Shown here one piece after another: positions 1-9,612 of a DNA stretch of 64,000 bases. Numbering within the stretch: position 1 is the stretch's first letter; every line of letters starts with the position of its first letter. The notes beneath the pieces were generated by a model. The model saw only the letters and a program-made list of their open reading frames with translations, did not search any database and had not been told where the DNA came from. Source of the DNA: Brevibacillus daliensis (GTDB lineage: Bacteria; Bacillota; Bacilli; Brevibacillales; Brevibacillaceae); contig NZ_JAJISB010000001.1 in assembly GCF_021245735.1 (NCBI RefSeq), positions 186,001-250,000 of the forward strand, read 5' to 3'. A program made the translations under genes and the position numbers.

Positions 1-1670
1 TGATTTACTTCTGCTTTGATCTGATCACCTACATGCAACGTACCAGCTTCAATGAGAACCTGATGTACATGTTGACCATGAGGACCTTTTTGTACGTCCA
101 GGACACGAGCTTTTACTGTATCAGAGGTAAAGAAACCTTCATCGTTGATTTGTCCACCACTCTCAGCATAGAAAGGTGTGCTATCTAAAACGACCTGGCA
201 GGTTACTCCTTCTTGAGCTTCCTCTGCCAGTTGGCTATCAATAATAATTGCCTCTACCTTAGCTCCCTCAACCGTCAATTGTGTATAACCTACGAATTGA
301 CTTGGAACAGTAAGTTCTGACAACGCGCCACCTTGTGTCTGCATGCTGTCTACATCATGTCGAGCTTTACGTGCACGTTCACGTTGTTCTTCCATCGCAG
401 CATCGAAGCCATCACGATCAACTGTTAAACCATGCTCCATCGCGAAATCTTCTGTTAAGTCTACCGGGAAGCCATACGTGTCATATAGTTTAAAGGTATC
501 AGCACCGCTTAGTTGTGTGTTTTTGCCTTCTTTCGTTGCTTTAACCATACCTTCTAGGATGGACAAGCCTTCTTCCAATGTTTCATGGAAGCGCTCTTCC
601 TCTGTACGGATAACGCGTTCGATAAACTCACGCTTGGTAACCACTTCTGGATAGAACTCGCCCATCATATCTCCAACCGTTTTAACCAGGGAGAATAAGA
701 ACGGTTTCTCAATACCCAGCATTTTGCCCATGCGCACTGCTCGACGCAACAGACGGCGGATTACATATCCACGTCCTTCATTGGATGGAAGAGCACCATC
801 ACCAATAGCAAAAGATACGGTACGAACGTGGTCAGCAACTACCTTCAACGCTACATCCTGCTCAGAGTTGAATTTGTAAGCTACTCCAGAAATTCTGCTA
901 GTTTCTTCAATCAACGGGAACAACAGGTCAGTCTCATAGTTGTTCTCCACGTTTTGAATAACGGAAGCCATGCGCTCCAGACCCATCCCGGTATCAATGT
1001 TTTTCTTCGGTAGTGGCGTATAAGAACCATCTGGATTGTGGTTAAATTGAGAGAATACGAGATTCCATACTTCCAGATAACGCTCATTTTCTCCACCTGG
1101 ATATAGTTCAGGATCACTGAAATCATTTCCAAACGCTTCTCCGCGATCATAGAAAATCTCAGTGTTCGGACCACTTGGACCTTCCCCAATATCCCAGAAG
1201 TTACCTTCCAAACGAATAATTCGCTCCCCAGGAACGCCTACCTCTTTATTCCAGATTTCAAACGCTTCTTCATCCTCAGGATGAATCGTAACAGATAGCT
1301 TCTCAGGATCAAAACCAATCCACTCAGGGCTGGTCAAAAATTCCCACGCCCAGTGAATCGCTTCTTTCTTGAAGTATTCACCAATGGAAAAGTTACCTAA
1401 CATCTCAAAGAATGTATGGTGACGCGCGGTACGTCCAACGTTCTCAATATCATTGGTACGAATAGATTTTTGAGCGTTAGTAATACGTGGATTGTCTGGA
1501 ATGATGCGACCATCAAAATATTTTTTCAGTGTTGCAACACCACTATTGATCCATAGCAAGGATGGATCGTCTACTGGTACCAATGGTGCACTCGGTTCAA
1601 TACGATGTCCTTTTGTTACAAAGAAATCCAAATACATTTGGCGAATCTGATTACCTGTTAACTGTTTCAT
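1..1670 (-). CDS. alaS: Alanyl-tRNA synthetase (3' end cut off by the window)
   Basis: Charges tRNA-Ala with alanine in the cytoplasm. The visible 556 codons start with [17 protein letters not shown] and hold the class II catalytic domain, including the [23 protein letters not shown] region (motif 2) and [15 protein letters not shown]. The start of the editing domain follows, and the frame is still open at base 1. The ATG at 1670 is preceded by a purine-rich stretch. The family is normally about 880 residues, so roughly the last third lies outside. It is controlled by the T-box leader upstream. One copy of the 110-bp intergenic repeat sits between leader and gene, inside the transcribed 5' UTR. 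Confidence 0.97.
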   Translation of the reverse strand, partial: MKQLTGNQIRQMYLDFFVTKGHRIEPSAPLVPVDDPSLLWINSGVATLKKYFDGRIIPDNPRITNAQKSIRTNDIENVGRTARHHTFFEMLGNFSIGEYFKKEAIHWAWEFLTSPEWIGFDPEKLSVTIHPEDEEAFEIWNKEVGVPGERIIRLEGNFWDIGEGPSGPNTEIFYDRGEAFGNDFSDPELYPGGENERYLEVWNLVFSQFNHNPDGSYTPLPKKNIDTGMGLERMASVIQNVENNYETDLLFPLIEETSRISGVAYKFNSEQDVALKVVADHVRTVSFAIGDGALPSNEGRGYVIRRLLRRAVRMGKMLGIEKPFLFSLVKTVGDMMGEFYPEVVTKREFIERVIRTEEERFHETLEEGLSILEGMVKATKEGKNTQLSGADTFKLYDTYGFPVDLTEDFAMEHGLTVDRDGFDAAMEEQRERARKARHDVDSMQTQGGALSELTVPSQFVGYTQLTVEGAKVEAIIIDSQLAEEAQEGVTCQVVLDSTPFYAESGGQINDEGFFTSDTVKARVLDVQKGPHGQHVHQVLIEAGTLHVGDQIKAEVN

Positions 1671-1694
1671 GATTCATTGGCCCCCTTATCTTTT

Positions 1695-1807
1695 ATAAGA
1701 AAAAATTATATCGAAGTCCCATCGAAGAAGCTGGTCCTTCCTTAGCGGATGTTTTTCATGCGTATCAGGAAGCGATGCTCTGCAGTTTATACTTTCTGAT
1801 ACAGTAA
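1695..1807 (+). repeat. Copy 1 of the ~110-bp intergenic repeat (family R1)
   Basis: Imperfect copy of a repeat found six times in the window. Shared blocks are TCGAAGTC, TCGAAGAAGCTGG, CTTCCTTAGCGGATG, TTTTTCATGCGTATCAGGAAG and TATACTTTCTGATACAGTAA. Two internal inverted repeats are visible: one around TCGAA..TTCGAAGAAG, and GTATCAGGAAG against CTTTCTGATAC. It lies between the alaS leader terminator and the alaS start codon. Confidence 0.85.
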
Positions 1808-1813
1808 ACAAAT

Positions 1814-2060
1814 AAAAAAAGCCCTCATCCCACTCAGGGACGAGAACTGTTTTCTCGCGGTACCACCCTGCTTACAGGATGCTAAAAATAGGTGCATTCC
1901 TGTCGCTTTCCATGACCATAACGGGGTCTGCCGCCGGGATTTAGCCCGGTCTTCTGGAGTAGCCTTCAGTTGTCCTTCTTTAGACGCTCTTGCAGCCAAA
2001 GGAGCATCCTCTCTGAAAAAAAGGGGCTAACTTACTCGTTCCATCAACGATTTATGCTAT
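1814..2060 (-). promoter_or_regulatory. T-box riboswitch controlling alaS
   Basis: The reverse strand carries the T-box sequence CAGGGTGGTACCGCG at 1870-1856. It is followed by a terminator stem CTCGTCCC..GGGATGAGGG and a T-run at 1845-1814. An AGTA-type bulge sequence (CGAGTAAG) lies near 2045. The likely specifier is GCT (Ala) at 1963-1961, followed by A; that assignment is inference from position. In this family uncharged tRNA-Ala pairs with the specifier and with the T-box sequence, which favours the antiterminator and allows alaS to be transcribed. Confidence 0.93.
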
Positions 2061-2107
2061 GTAATAGCTGTTATAATAACGATTATAGTGGGAAAATATA
2101 CAGGCTG

Positions 2108-3187
2108 TCAACTTCCCTGACGAAAGAGAATAATACGGTTCAAAATTACTTTTGCGACAGCAAATAGGGGCACTACTAGAATCATTCCCCATATCCCACC
2201 AATCGCCTCTCCAGCAAGCAGAAGGATAATGATTAATAGAGGATGCAAATGAAGGGATTTTCCCATAATGTTAGGAGCAATGATGTTTCCTTCGATGATT
2301 TGAAGAAAAATAATTAGTACAAGCACGAAGATAACCTTTTGCAATGATATAGTAAGTGCGATTAATACTGCCGGGATTGCCCCAATGAGCGGCCCAATAT
2401 AGGGAATGATATTCGTTACTGCTACAAAGGAAGCAAGTACAAATGGATACGGCATCCCGATTAACCATAAGCCGATGTAACTACAAACGCCAACCAAAAG
2501 TGAAATAACGATCTGTCCATGAATATATTTGCCCAATGATTCATGAACATCACGGAGAATCAATTGTGTATGACGTCGATACTTCCGAGGAATCCATAAT
2601 AAAATTCCTCGCTGTATTTCTTTCATATCCTTAAGAAAGTAAAAAGCAATAAACGGAATGACAGCAAAGCCAACCAACTTTCCTAAGGCATTTCTCGCTA
2701 CGTCTACCAGATTGGTTATACCACTAGACATTTTATCCTGAGAGTATATGATCGCCCGATCAACACCAATTTGAACAGTATCAGGTAAAAAATATTTATG
2801 ATTGTCCCACTCCTGAATCCATGTTTCATACCTGTTGCGTAAAGTAGGCAGATCATCTGAAAGCTCAATTAATTGCTTGCTTAATATAGGAATTGCTTTT
2901 AGTACTGCAATGGAAATGATTAAAAAGAAACTGAAGTAGATGAGAAGTAAAGCAGCAATTCTTGGCATCTTGAATTTCTCAAGACGCTTTACCACAGGAT
3001 TAAGCAAATAGGCGATTAATAACCCTAATAAAACAGGAATAAACACCGTTTGCAAAAACTCACTTAGAGGCTTTAAAGATGGCTTGATTAAAAAAAACAG
3101 ATATATGATAAGTGCCCATAATAAAATAGCCGCTGTTATGTAAAAAAAACGATTTTTCTTAGTTGGTAGTTTAGGAAAATCCGCCAT
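2108..3187 (-). CDS. AI-2E family transporter / YrrI-like permease
   Basis: Integral membrane protein of 359 residues in the AI-2E/PerM family. Hydrophobic segments run along the chain, starting near residues 20-40 and 50-70. The family hallmark is the C-terminal stretch with NIIPYIGPLIGAIPAV and NIIAPNIMGKSLHLHPLLII. Substrates of Bacillus members are not settled, so no cargo is claimed. The start is set at 3187 (MADFPKLP) because AGGGGGG precedes it; an in-frame ATG 11 codons upstream lacks such a site. A yrrI-type gene lies next to alaS in Bacillus as well. Confidence 0.88.
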   Translation of the reverse strand: MADFPKLPTKKNRFFYITAAILLWALIIYLFFLIKPSLKPLSEFLQTVFIPVLLGLLIAYLLNPVVKRLEKFKMPRIAALLLIYFSFFLIISIAVLKAIPILSKQLIELSDDLPTLRNRYETWIQEWDNHKYFLPDTVQIGVDRAIIYSQDKMSSGITNLVDVARNALGKLVGFAVIPFIAFYFLKDMKEIQRGILLWIPRKYRRHTQLILRDVHESLGKYIHGQIVISLLVGVCSYIGLWLIGMPYPFVLASFVAVTNIIPYIGPLIGAIPAVLIALTISLQKVIFVLVLIIFLQIIEGNIIAPNIMGKSLHLHPLLIIILLLAGEAIGGIWGMILVVPLFAVAKVILNRIILFRQGS

Positions 3188-3243
3188 GTTGCCCCCCTTA
3201 CACATCGCTTTTGTTAGCATGTGTAATAAGGAGAGAAATCATG

Positions 3244-4032
3244 CTATCTCTGAATTCGCTGGGTCCAATCCAGAATTAACGCTTGTACAACTTTTTCTTT
3301 TTCGATCTGAAGTAAATGTCCCGCTTCATCGAGAACAGCAAAGGTGGCGCGCGGATATTTTTCAATGACTGACCATTGGTTCTGATATCCGGCTACGGAA
3401 TCCTGCCTTCCCGTAATGATTGCCACTGGCTTCTCAAACGGAATCGCATCATCTTCCAGTTGAAATGTAAAAGCATAATACTTCTTTCGGAAGTCTGACT
3501 GTAGAAATTGCCTGTTACTATTAGCAGCCGCAGGAAGGATGACTCGATTGAATTCGTCCCAGGTCTCTTTGGTATGAACCACTGTTTGTCCCCTAAGGAG
3601 TCTTCGTTCTGCTTTCCTTAGAGTAGAATCCTCTACTACCACTTGAGCATCTGGAACCAGCCGATCTGTGGTTGTTATCAGTGGGCAAATGAGTAACAAG
3701 CCTGTTACACGATCCCTTGCTTTTTTCACGATTCCTCTTGCCAAATAACCCCCATAGGACATGCCCGCTACCGCAAAATCCTGCCCTGGCAAAATGGTGT
3801 CAATGAAAGAAAGGACACGATCAAGCATCTGATCTGAGCCTGTAATTCTCTCGTCTACAGGCGATTTACCCATTCCTGGTAAGTCTAGATAAATCCTTTT
3901 CCAACCTGATGTTTCAGTAAAAAGCGGCTCCATGAAGGACTTCATGGTTGTCAGATCAAGCGACAATGAGTGAATGATAATAAGCGGACGACCTGTTCCA
4001 TAGATTTCGTAATGGATGTGCTGGCTTGTCAT
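3244..4032 (-). CDS. Alpha/beta hydrolase
   Basis: A 262-residue alpha/beta-hydrolase-fold protein. Seen: oxyanion region IIHSLSLD near residue 20, nucleophile elbow GMSYGG (Ser near 95), a candidate acid in ITGRQDS near 210, and the catalytic His in DEAGHLLQIEK near 240. No signal peptide, so probably cytoplasmic. The substrate cannot be read from sequence; esterase, lipase-like or haloperoxidase-like activity are all possible. AAAAGGAGATC precedes the ATG. It is followed by the permease gene on the same strand, with a 56-base gap. Confidence 0.85.
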   Translation of the reverse strand: MTSQHIHYEIYGTGRPLIIIHSLSLDLTTMKSFMEPLFTETSGWKRIYLDLPGMGKSPVDERITGSDQMLDRVLSFIDTILPGQDFAVAGMSYGGYLARGIVKKARDRVTGLLLICPLITTTDRLVPDAQVVVEDSTLRKAERRLLRGQTVVHTKETWDEFNRVILPAAANSNRQFLQSDFRKKYYAFTFQLEDDAIPFEKPVAIITGRQDSVAGYQNQWSVIEKYPRATFAVLDEAGHLLQIEKEKVVQALILDWTQRIQR

Positions 4033-4081
4033 ATATGATCTCCTTTTTTGATTGATAATTTATCATGTTCCAATAGTGACT

Positions 4082-4444
4082 CTATGATTGTGATCTATTA
4101 TTTTTAATTGTGCTTTGATGATAGAACATTTGCCATTTTCCGTCTCTATGTCTCCAAATTGAACTACGCATTGTATTTATCTCTCTCGTTTCATCAATCA
4201 AACGATATGTTGCTAAAACGCAATCTGTTGATAAGGAATGTAGTTGAAAATCTAATAGCGTCATTTTAAATGGTGTAAGTCCGTTCTCACAATCTTTTTT
4301 GTACCAAATATCTCCATAACTACCCACTTCAAAAAAATCATCTGCAAGCAAATCAATAAACTCCTCGAGTGACTGACGAATATCTGGATTCTGCAATCGG
4401 AGTTCAAATTCAAGTATTTGTGCTTGTAAGGACTCCCTTTCCAT
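4082..4444 (-). CDS. SnoaL-like / DUF4440 small protein
   Basis: A 120-residue protein with the NTF2-like fold pattern: an N-terminal helix (LQAQILEFELRLQNPD), DDFFEVGSYGDIW, LATYRLIDE, and a terminal strand WRHRDGKWQMFYHQST. Family members act as small ligand-binding or isomerase-like domains; nothing shows a specific role here. GAGGAGAG lies upstream of the ATG. It is 49 bases upstream of the hydrolase on the same strand, so cotranscription is possible. A second NTF2-like gene lies at 26940-27305. Confidence 0.75.
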   Translation of the reverse strand: MERESLQAQILEFELRLQNPDIRQSLEEFIDLLADDFFEVGSYGDIWYKKDCENGLTPFKMTLLDFQLHSLSTDCVLATYRLIDETREINTMRSSIWRHRDGKWQMFYHQSTIKNNRSQS

Positions 4445-4571
4445 ATCCTACTCTCCTCAATTGATTTATTCACATAGCATACCTTATTTCAAACAAAGAG
4501 ATTAAAAAATCTGAATTTTATCGCATTTTTTCTATTAGGCGAACAATAATTTGTGCCTCTAGTTATAGCTA

Positions 4572-5064
4572 ATGAAAAAAGATCGTCTTCTTCCTACCAT
4601 AGTGGAGAAAACCAGCATCTCATTTCAAACATCGCTAAAAGTCATCGCCCCCCAACAGGATAAACAGTCCGCACCCCACTATTCACCCTAGAAAGCTCAA
4701 AACGATGTCTTCACTGTAAGACTTGCTTGGTCTCGCTTTTTTATCCCGATGAAGAGTGCTCCGCTGGGTTGGGCTTCGCCAAGTCGCTCTGTGTGAAAAG
4801 AGAAGCTGGTTTTTTCATGCTTTTGGTTTTGATTCTTTTTTCCACAGAAGCCGTAAGCAGAAGAAGCACATTTTTTGTCTAGAACTATTTAAGGTCCTAC
4901 TTAGCTACTAGGTAAAGAGTGCGGATTAAAAAGTGCAACCTGTGAGATACTGCGTAGCATTCTCACCCTTTTGCACTTTCCTCACTCTTTGCCCTGTAGC
5001 GGACAGTCATAGCTCCCTTGCGGGACCTTAACGAGTTTGCAGACAAAAAATGTGCTTCTTCTGC
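4572..5064. repeat. Copy A of the ~500-bp palindromic intergenic repeat (family R2)
   Basis: Near-identical in layout to 42290-42784. It is made of two modules. The left module (about 4608-4814) has the right end GTGTGAAAAGAGAAGCTGGT, but its left end is decayed (ACCAGCATCTCATTTC). The right module (4857-5064) is bounded by a perfect 23-bp inverted repeat, GCAGAAGAAGCACA then T6 then GTC at 4857-4879 and its complement at 5042-5064. Inside are nested complementary blocks: TTTAAGGTCC / GGACCTTAA and AAAGTGCAA / TTGCACTTT. No convincing coding frame. Confidence 0.85.
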
Positions 5065-5102
5065 CACCCCACTAAAGTAGTCATTATAAGTAAAGCTTCC
5101 AC

Positions 5103-5145
5103 AAAAAAACAGACATGACCAATATTCATTGAATGTCATGTCTGC
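5103..5145 (-). terminator. Rho-independent terminator after the zinc-ribbon gene
   Basis: On the minus strand, AGCAGACATGAC pairs with GTCATGTCTG around a 14-base loop and is followed by seven T. It lies about 85 bases past the stop codon of the zinc-ribbon gene and ends the recD2-side transcript. Confidence 0.8.
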
Positions 5146-5228
5146 TCCCTTATGATTCGTTCGTTCATACGGTTTTTCCATATCCTGATTATCCGTAGAC
5201 AAGTCTACCTCGACATTACAGATAATCA

Positions 5229-5426
5229 TTATGCCTGAGCGCGAATCTGTTCATCTTCTAAAAACAGATCGTTCAAAGACTCCAGCGAACCGTCCTCTTC
5301 TACTTGATAAATAGAAGAAATCTGGTTGCCTGACATGCTCATTTCCACATAGCAGTTCCAGCAGTAGTACTGGTTTGTACCGATTTTGCCAATATCTTTT
5401 GAAGAACAGTTGGGGCAAGTCACCAT
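5229..5426 (-). CDS. Small zinc-ribbon protein
   Basis: A 65-residue protein that begins MVTCPNCSSKDIGKIG and continues NQYYCWNCYVEM. The two CxxC pairs (Cys4/Cys7 and Cys22/Cys25) form a classic zinc ribbon. The C-terminal half is acidic (SLESLNDLFLEDEQ) with no recognisable motif. AGGAGG precedes the ATG. It lies 40 bases after the PRC-barrel gene on the same strand, in the place where Bacillus has small yrz genes. Function unknown; zinc binding is inferred from the cysteines. Confidence 0.8.
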   Translation of the reverse strand: MVTCPNCSSKDIGKIGTNQYYCWNCYVEMSMSGNQISSIYQVEEDGSLESLNDLFLEDEQIRAQA

Positions 5427-5466
5427 CTATCATAACCTCCTGCGCGCCATCGCGCCTAATTCCGGT

Positions 5467-5952
5467 CTACCTGGTATCTGTAACAATCAGATGCTCTTTC
5501 CCGAACTGAACAGGTGGGATGGCAGTAATTCTCTTCCGCCCTTTCGTCAGATCAGTCAGAAATCCATCTGACACTTCGTACCCTACCAGTTTGTCCCAGT
5601 CTTTGGAAAAATAAACATCCTCTACCTTACCGAGCCAGATTCCGTTTTCTGTTACTACTTGTTTTCCTTTTACTGAATACTCTCCATTAATGAGAGTCAT
5701 TATGCTTTCGTTGTCAATCTGGCGCATAGAGGTTACCACATGCTCGTCTTTTACCATGATGAAGTCAGCCCCGACTGTTTCAAGCTTATCGGCAGGAATG
5801 TACATCCCTTTCTGAAACCACTTGTCTTCTTGCAGAATAAAACCGATGACACGCAACTGAAGATCACAAAGGAAGTCTCGGACAGTCCCAATTTCTTCGC
5901 CATTCGCAAGAGCCAAAACTGGTAAGCCTATTACATCCAGCGCTCTCTTCAT
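5467..5952 (-). CDS. PRC-barrel domain protein, YrrD-like
   Basis: A 161-residue cytoplasmic protein with two PRC-barrel-like halves. The first is LDVIGLPVLALANGEEIGTVRDFLCD with VIGFILQEDKWF, near residues 4-50. The second is VTENGIWLGKVEDVYFSKDWDKLVGYEVSDG, near 100-132. Such domains usually support protein or RNA interactions. The gene next to recD2 in Bacillus (yrrD) is of this type, which supports the assignment by synteny. GGGAGGAG precedes the ATG. No role in recombination is shown. Confidence 0.8.
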   Translation of the reverse strand: MKRALDVIGLPVLALANGEEIGTVRDFLCDLQLRVIGFILQEDKWFQKGMYIPADKLETVGADFIMVKDEHVVTSMRQIDNESIMTLINGEYSVKGKQVVTENGIWLGKVEDVYFSKDWDKLVGYEVSDGFLTDLTKGRKRITAIPPVQFGKEHLIVTDTR

Positions 5953-6036
5953 AAGGGCATCTCCTCCCGCACCACGTAGTATCGGGAAGAATATGAGGGA
6001 GCATGCTGTGCAAAAGAAACCAATTGTTACGTTATC

Positions 6037-8301
6037 TCACCCAAGCTCTCGAAGTCTGTCCTGTAAATAACTGTATCGGACGCCTTCTTCATCGTTTTCT
6101 ACTGCAATGCGAAACGCATCAGGGTCACCACACATCAAGAGATACGACTTGCTGCGGGTAATTCCTGTATACACCAATTTTCTACGTAACATTCGGTAAT
6201 AATTACGGACAAGAGGCATAATCACAATCGGAAATTCGCTTCCTTGCGATTTATGGACCGAACAACAATAAGCAAGCGTCAACTGATGATACTGGGAACG
6301 ACGATACGTAACTTCTCGCCCATCAAAGGATACCACCATCAATTCTTCGTTTTCCTCATTTTCAGAGGGACGGAAAATAGCGACCACTTCGCCCATATCT
6401 CCATTAAAAACCTGCTCTTCCGCATTGTTTACCAATTGAAGCACTTTATCTTTTACCCGAAAAACCATTTCCCCAAACGCAACCTCCCGTTTTTGCTCGG
6501 AAGGAGGGTTAAAAAGCTTCTGCAACTCTTCATTAATCTGATTTACACCTGCAACTCCTTTATAGATCGGAGCCAGAACCTGAATATCTTTTGCAGTATA
6601 TCCTTTTAATACGGAGCTGGAGCAGATTTGTTTCACAACTTCCAAAACATTTTGTGGCGATGATGTGAAAAAGCGCCTGTCATGCGTGCGAGAAAGTAAA
6701 TCTTGTGGAACTTTTCCTAATCGTACATCATGGGCAAGTGAGATAATTGTCGATTCCTGCGATTGTCGATAAATATCCGTTAATTCCACAATCGGAATCA
6801 TCTCAGATTGAATCATATCTTGCAAAACGTTACCCGGTCCAACAGATGGTAGCTGATCCGGGTCTCCTACCATTACTACCGTCATCTCTTTTGGGAGGGA
6901 GCGAAAAAGTTGGTTGGCAAGCCAGACATCAACCATGGACATCTCATCAATAATCATTAATTTACCGCTTATAGGATGCTCAGAATCGTGTTCAAAGCTC
7001 TCTCCCTTCCAGCCAAGTAAACGGTGAATGGTCATCGCTGGTAGACCTGTTGTTTCCGACATCCGCTTAGCAGCACGACCAGTTGGTGCTACTAGCAGAA
7101 TAGGGAACGGATTTTCCGTTGGATTATATTTTTTTGGATCAAGTGAGATTCCATGCAACTGGGAGAAGACATGACAAATCCCGCGGATTACAGTAGTTTT
7201 ACCTGTACCTGGTCCTCCGGTTAGAAGCATCAAGCCGGACTGAACAGCTTTCTCAACTGCTTCCCGCTGTTTGGGAGCATAGCTGATTTTCAGCTCATCC
7301 TCTACTTTTCCAATCGCCTGATAAAATTCAGACGCAGGAAAGCTCTCCTCCTGCTCCCTCGAAGCAAAGTAATGCAGCCGTTTCGTAAGTCCAATCTCTG
7401 CAAAGAACAACGAAGGAAGGTAAACTCGATCCTCTTCAAGTTGAAGCTTGTTATCCATAAATAATTGCTGGATAGCTTCCTCCACATCTGGGGCGTGAAA
7501 AACATGTCCACCGCACTCTGTCAATAATTGAAGCGCTCGTTCCATTAACTCATCATTCGGTATGTAAACATGCCCTTCGCTATAACCGGTTTCTTGCAAT
7601 ACATATAGGCACGCTGCTTTTACTCGTTCCGGTGAAGAGGCTGCGATTCCACTGGCTAACGCAATATCGTCGGCACGCTTAAAGCCAATCCCTTGAATAT
7701 CCTCCACTAATCTATATGGTGTTTCCGTTAGAACGGTCATGGTCTCCAGCTTATATGCCTGATAAATACGCAAGGCAAGATGAACCCCAATCCCATATTC
7801 ATAAAGAAAAACCATTGTTCTCTCCAATGATTGATGCTCCAAAACGGACTCGTAAATTTGACGAGCACGCTGTTCAGAAATACCCGGGATTTCCGCTAGT
7901 TGTTCGGGGTAATCAGCAATCGTTTGAAGTGCATCTACGCCAAGATGCTTTACAATTCTCTTGGCAATTTTTTTACCTACTCCACTAAAGAGACCGCTGG
8001 ATAAGTATTTTTCAACGCCTGACAATGTTTTCGGTGTCTCCCGTTCATACCGAGTAGCTACATACTGTTTTCCGTATTTGGGATGTTCTTTCCATTCCCC
8101 ATAAAAAGTATAGATTTCATCCTCATGTGGCCTTGGGAAATGTCCGACCACAATCACATCACTATCTTTAATCGGTTCCGTCGTCTCTTCAATCTTCAAC
8201 CGAATGATGGCGTACCAATTCTCTTCATTATAAAAAATTTCATGTTTTAACTGTCCACGAATATAGGTTTCTCGAAACAATGGGAGGGTTTGTTGCTGCA
8301 T
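6037..8301 (-). CDS. recD2: ATP-dependent RecD2-type DNA helicase
   Basis: A 754-residue superfamily 1B 5'-3' helicase of the RecD2 (YrrC) type, acting in replication-fork repair without RecBC. N-terminal OB-like region near 1-90, then helix-hairpin-helix repeats (LFSGVGKKIAKRIVKHLG, IPGISEQRARQIY, IQGIGFKRADDIA) near 100-215. Walker A GGPGTGKTT near 362, Walker B MIIDEMSMV, GDPDQLPSVGPG, and C-terminal motifs VHKSQGSEF and YTGITRSK. AAGGAGG precedes the ATG. In Bacillus, mnmA and yrrB lie between this gene and iscS; here only 129 bases and a terminator do. Confidence 0.95.
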   Translation of the reverse strand: MQQQTLPLFRETYIRGQLKHEIFYNEENWYAIIRLKIEETTEPIKDSDVIVVGHFPRPHEDEIYTFYGEWKEHPKYGKQYVATRYERETPKTLSGVEKYLSSGLFSGVGKKIAKRIVKHLGVDALQTIADYPEQLAEIPGISEQRARQIYESVLEHQSLERTMVFLYEYGIGVHLALRIYQAYKLETMTVLTETPYRLVEDIQGIGFKRADDIALASGIAASSPERVKAACLYVLQETGYSEGHVYIPNDELMERALQLLTECGGHVFHAPDVEEAIQQLFMDNKLQLEEDRVYLPSLFFAEIGLTKRLHYFASREQEESFPASEFYQAIGKVEDELKISYAPKQREAVEKAVQSGLMLLTGGPGTGKTTVIRGICHVFSQLHGISLDPKKYNPTENPFPILLVAPTGRAAKRMSETTGLPAMTIHRLLGWKGESFEHDSEHPISGKLMIIDEMSMVDVWLANQLFRSLPKEMTVVMVGDPDQLPSVGPGNVLQDMIQSEMIPIVELTDIYRQSQESTIISLAHDVRLGKVPQDLLSRTHDRRFFTSSPQNVLEVVKQICSSSVLKGYTAKDIQVLAPIYKGVAGVNQINEELQKLFNPPSEQKREVAFGEMVFRVKDKVLQLVNNAEEQVFNGDMGEVVAIFRPSENEENEELMVVSFDGREVTYRRSQYHQLTLAYCCSVHKSQGSEFPIVIMPLVRNYYRMLRRKLVYTGITRSKSYLLMCGDPDAFRIAVENDEEGVRYSYLQDRLRELG

Positions 8302-8346
8302 GAAAGGCAGGCCTCCTTACGCTTTGTTGGTATCTCTTAGAGAAAG

Positions 8347-8375
8347 AAAAATCCACTATCCTGCTGATAGTGGAT
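8347..8375 (-). terminator. Terminator after the cysteine desulfurase gene
   Basis: ATCCACTATC pairs with GATAGTGGAT around a 5-base loop. On the minus strand it is followed by TTTTTCTTTC. It separates the cymR-iscS transcript from recD2. Confidence 0.8.
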
Positions 8376-8430
8376 GCTTATGATGCCTTTAATTGTACTG
8401 TTTTTTAGTGAGATTGACAACTTATCCTTA

Positions 8431-9573
8431 TTATCTAACCAATCTCTTCACGATTTTGACAATCTGTTCTGCCGCCTGTTTTACTTCTTCCACTGTATTG
8501 GTAATGCCAAAACTAAAACGAATCGCTGCATGAGATCTCTCATCAGACAGATTCATTGCTTTTAACACGTGAGATAGTTCCAGAGAGCCTGAGGTACATG
8601 CGGAACCGCTTGAAGCAGCAATGCCTGCTAAATCAAGGTTAAATAACATCGTTTCAGTACTGATCCCAATGAAACTGACATTTAGGATATGCGGCAAGAA
8701 CTGCTCAGGGTGTCCATTTATTGCATACGAGATGTCTGCCTGATCAAAAGTGCTGATCATTTCTTCTCGCATAGCAAGATAATGTTCTCTTCGTTCTTCC
8801 CGATTGGAGCGAATCAATTGAACTGCCTCGGCAAATCCGACGATTCCTGCCAAATTTTCAGTACCAGCTCTGCGTCTACGTTCTTGTGCTCCGCCATGAA
8901 GCTGAGGAGTCAAGGTTACCTTGCGCCCTACACACAGTGCTCCTATGCCTTTTGGTCCGTTAATTTTATGAGCTGAAAGTGATATCAGATCAACCGGCAA
9001 TTCATTTGCCTTCAATCGTAATAACCCAAATGCTTGTACACAGTCGGAATGAAACAAGATGTCTTTTTCTTTCAAGAAATTCCCGATCTCTTGAATCGGT
9101 TGTATGGTCCCAATTTCATTGTTTCCATAAATAACAGAGACAAGGATCGTATCTGGACGAACCGCATTTTTTACAGCTTCAACTGATATTTGGCCTGTTT
9201 CATCCACAGGTAAATACGTAACTTCAAATCCCATACGTTCCAAGTGTTCACAGGCATGCAGCACAGCATGGTGTTCAATCTGTGTCGTAATGATATGCTT
9301 GCCTCTCTCTTCACGAGCAAAGGCTCCACCGATCACAGCCATGTTATCTGCTTCGGTTCCGCCACTGGTAAAGATAATTTGACCTGGATCAGCACCGAGA
9401 AAATCTGCGATGATTTCTCTAGACTTCTCCATTGCTTTACGCGATTCACGCCCAAACCCATGAATGCTGGATGGGTTTCCGAATACCTCTAAAAAATATG
9501 GTTGCATCGCCTCTAACACCCGAGGATGTACCGGTGTTGTAGCGGCATGATCAAGATAGATGGTAGGCTTCAT
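8431..9573 (-). CDS. Cysteine desulfurase (IscS/NifS type)
   Basis: PLP enzyme of 380 residues that takes sulfur from cysteine for tRNA thiolation and Fe-S clusters. Seen: start MKPTIYLDHAATTPVHP, PLP lysine in SLSAHKINGPKG, GGAQERRRRAGTEN, and the sulfur-carrying cysteine in SSGSACTSGSLE. The start is set at 9573 because GAGGGAAG lies 5 bases upstream; an in-frame ATG five codons earlier overlaps that site. It follows cymR on the same strand. Bacillus has mnmA right after its copy (yrvO); here the partner is absent, so mnmA must lie elsewhere if present. Confidence 0.94.
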   Translation of the reverse strand: MKPTIYLDHAATTPVHPRVLEAMQPYFLEVFGNPSSIHGFGRESRKAMEKSREIIADFLGADPGQIIFTSGGTEADNMAVIGGAFAREERGKHIITTQIEHHAVLHACEHLERMGFEVTYLPVDETGQISVEAVKNAVRPDTILVSVIYGNNEIGTIQPIQEIGNFLKEKDILFHSDCVQAFGLLRLKANELPVDLISLSAHKINGPKGIGALCVGRKVTLTPQLHGGAQERRRRAGTENLAGIVGFAEAVQLIRSNREERREHYLAMREEMISTFDQADISYAINGHPEQFLPHILNVSFIGISTETMLFNLDLAGIAASSGSACTSGSLELSHVLKAMNLSDERSHAAIRFSFGITNTVEEVKQAAEQIVKIVKRLVR

Positions 9574-9612
9574 TTTTACTTCCCTCATTGTTCATACTTT
9601 TACTCGTACTTG

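Noticed and set aside
911-1189. A 92-codon minus-strand frame inside alaS.
   Set aside because: It lies in another frame of a strongly conserved synthetase gene; a shadow frame.
4963-5229. An 88-codon minus-strand frame inside repeat copy A.
   Set aside because: It is not maintained in copy B (42290-42784) and has no ribosome site. The sequence is explained by palindromic repeats.
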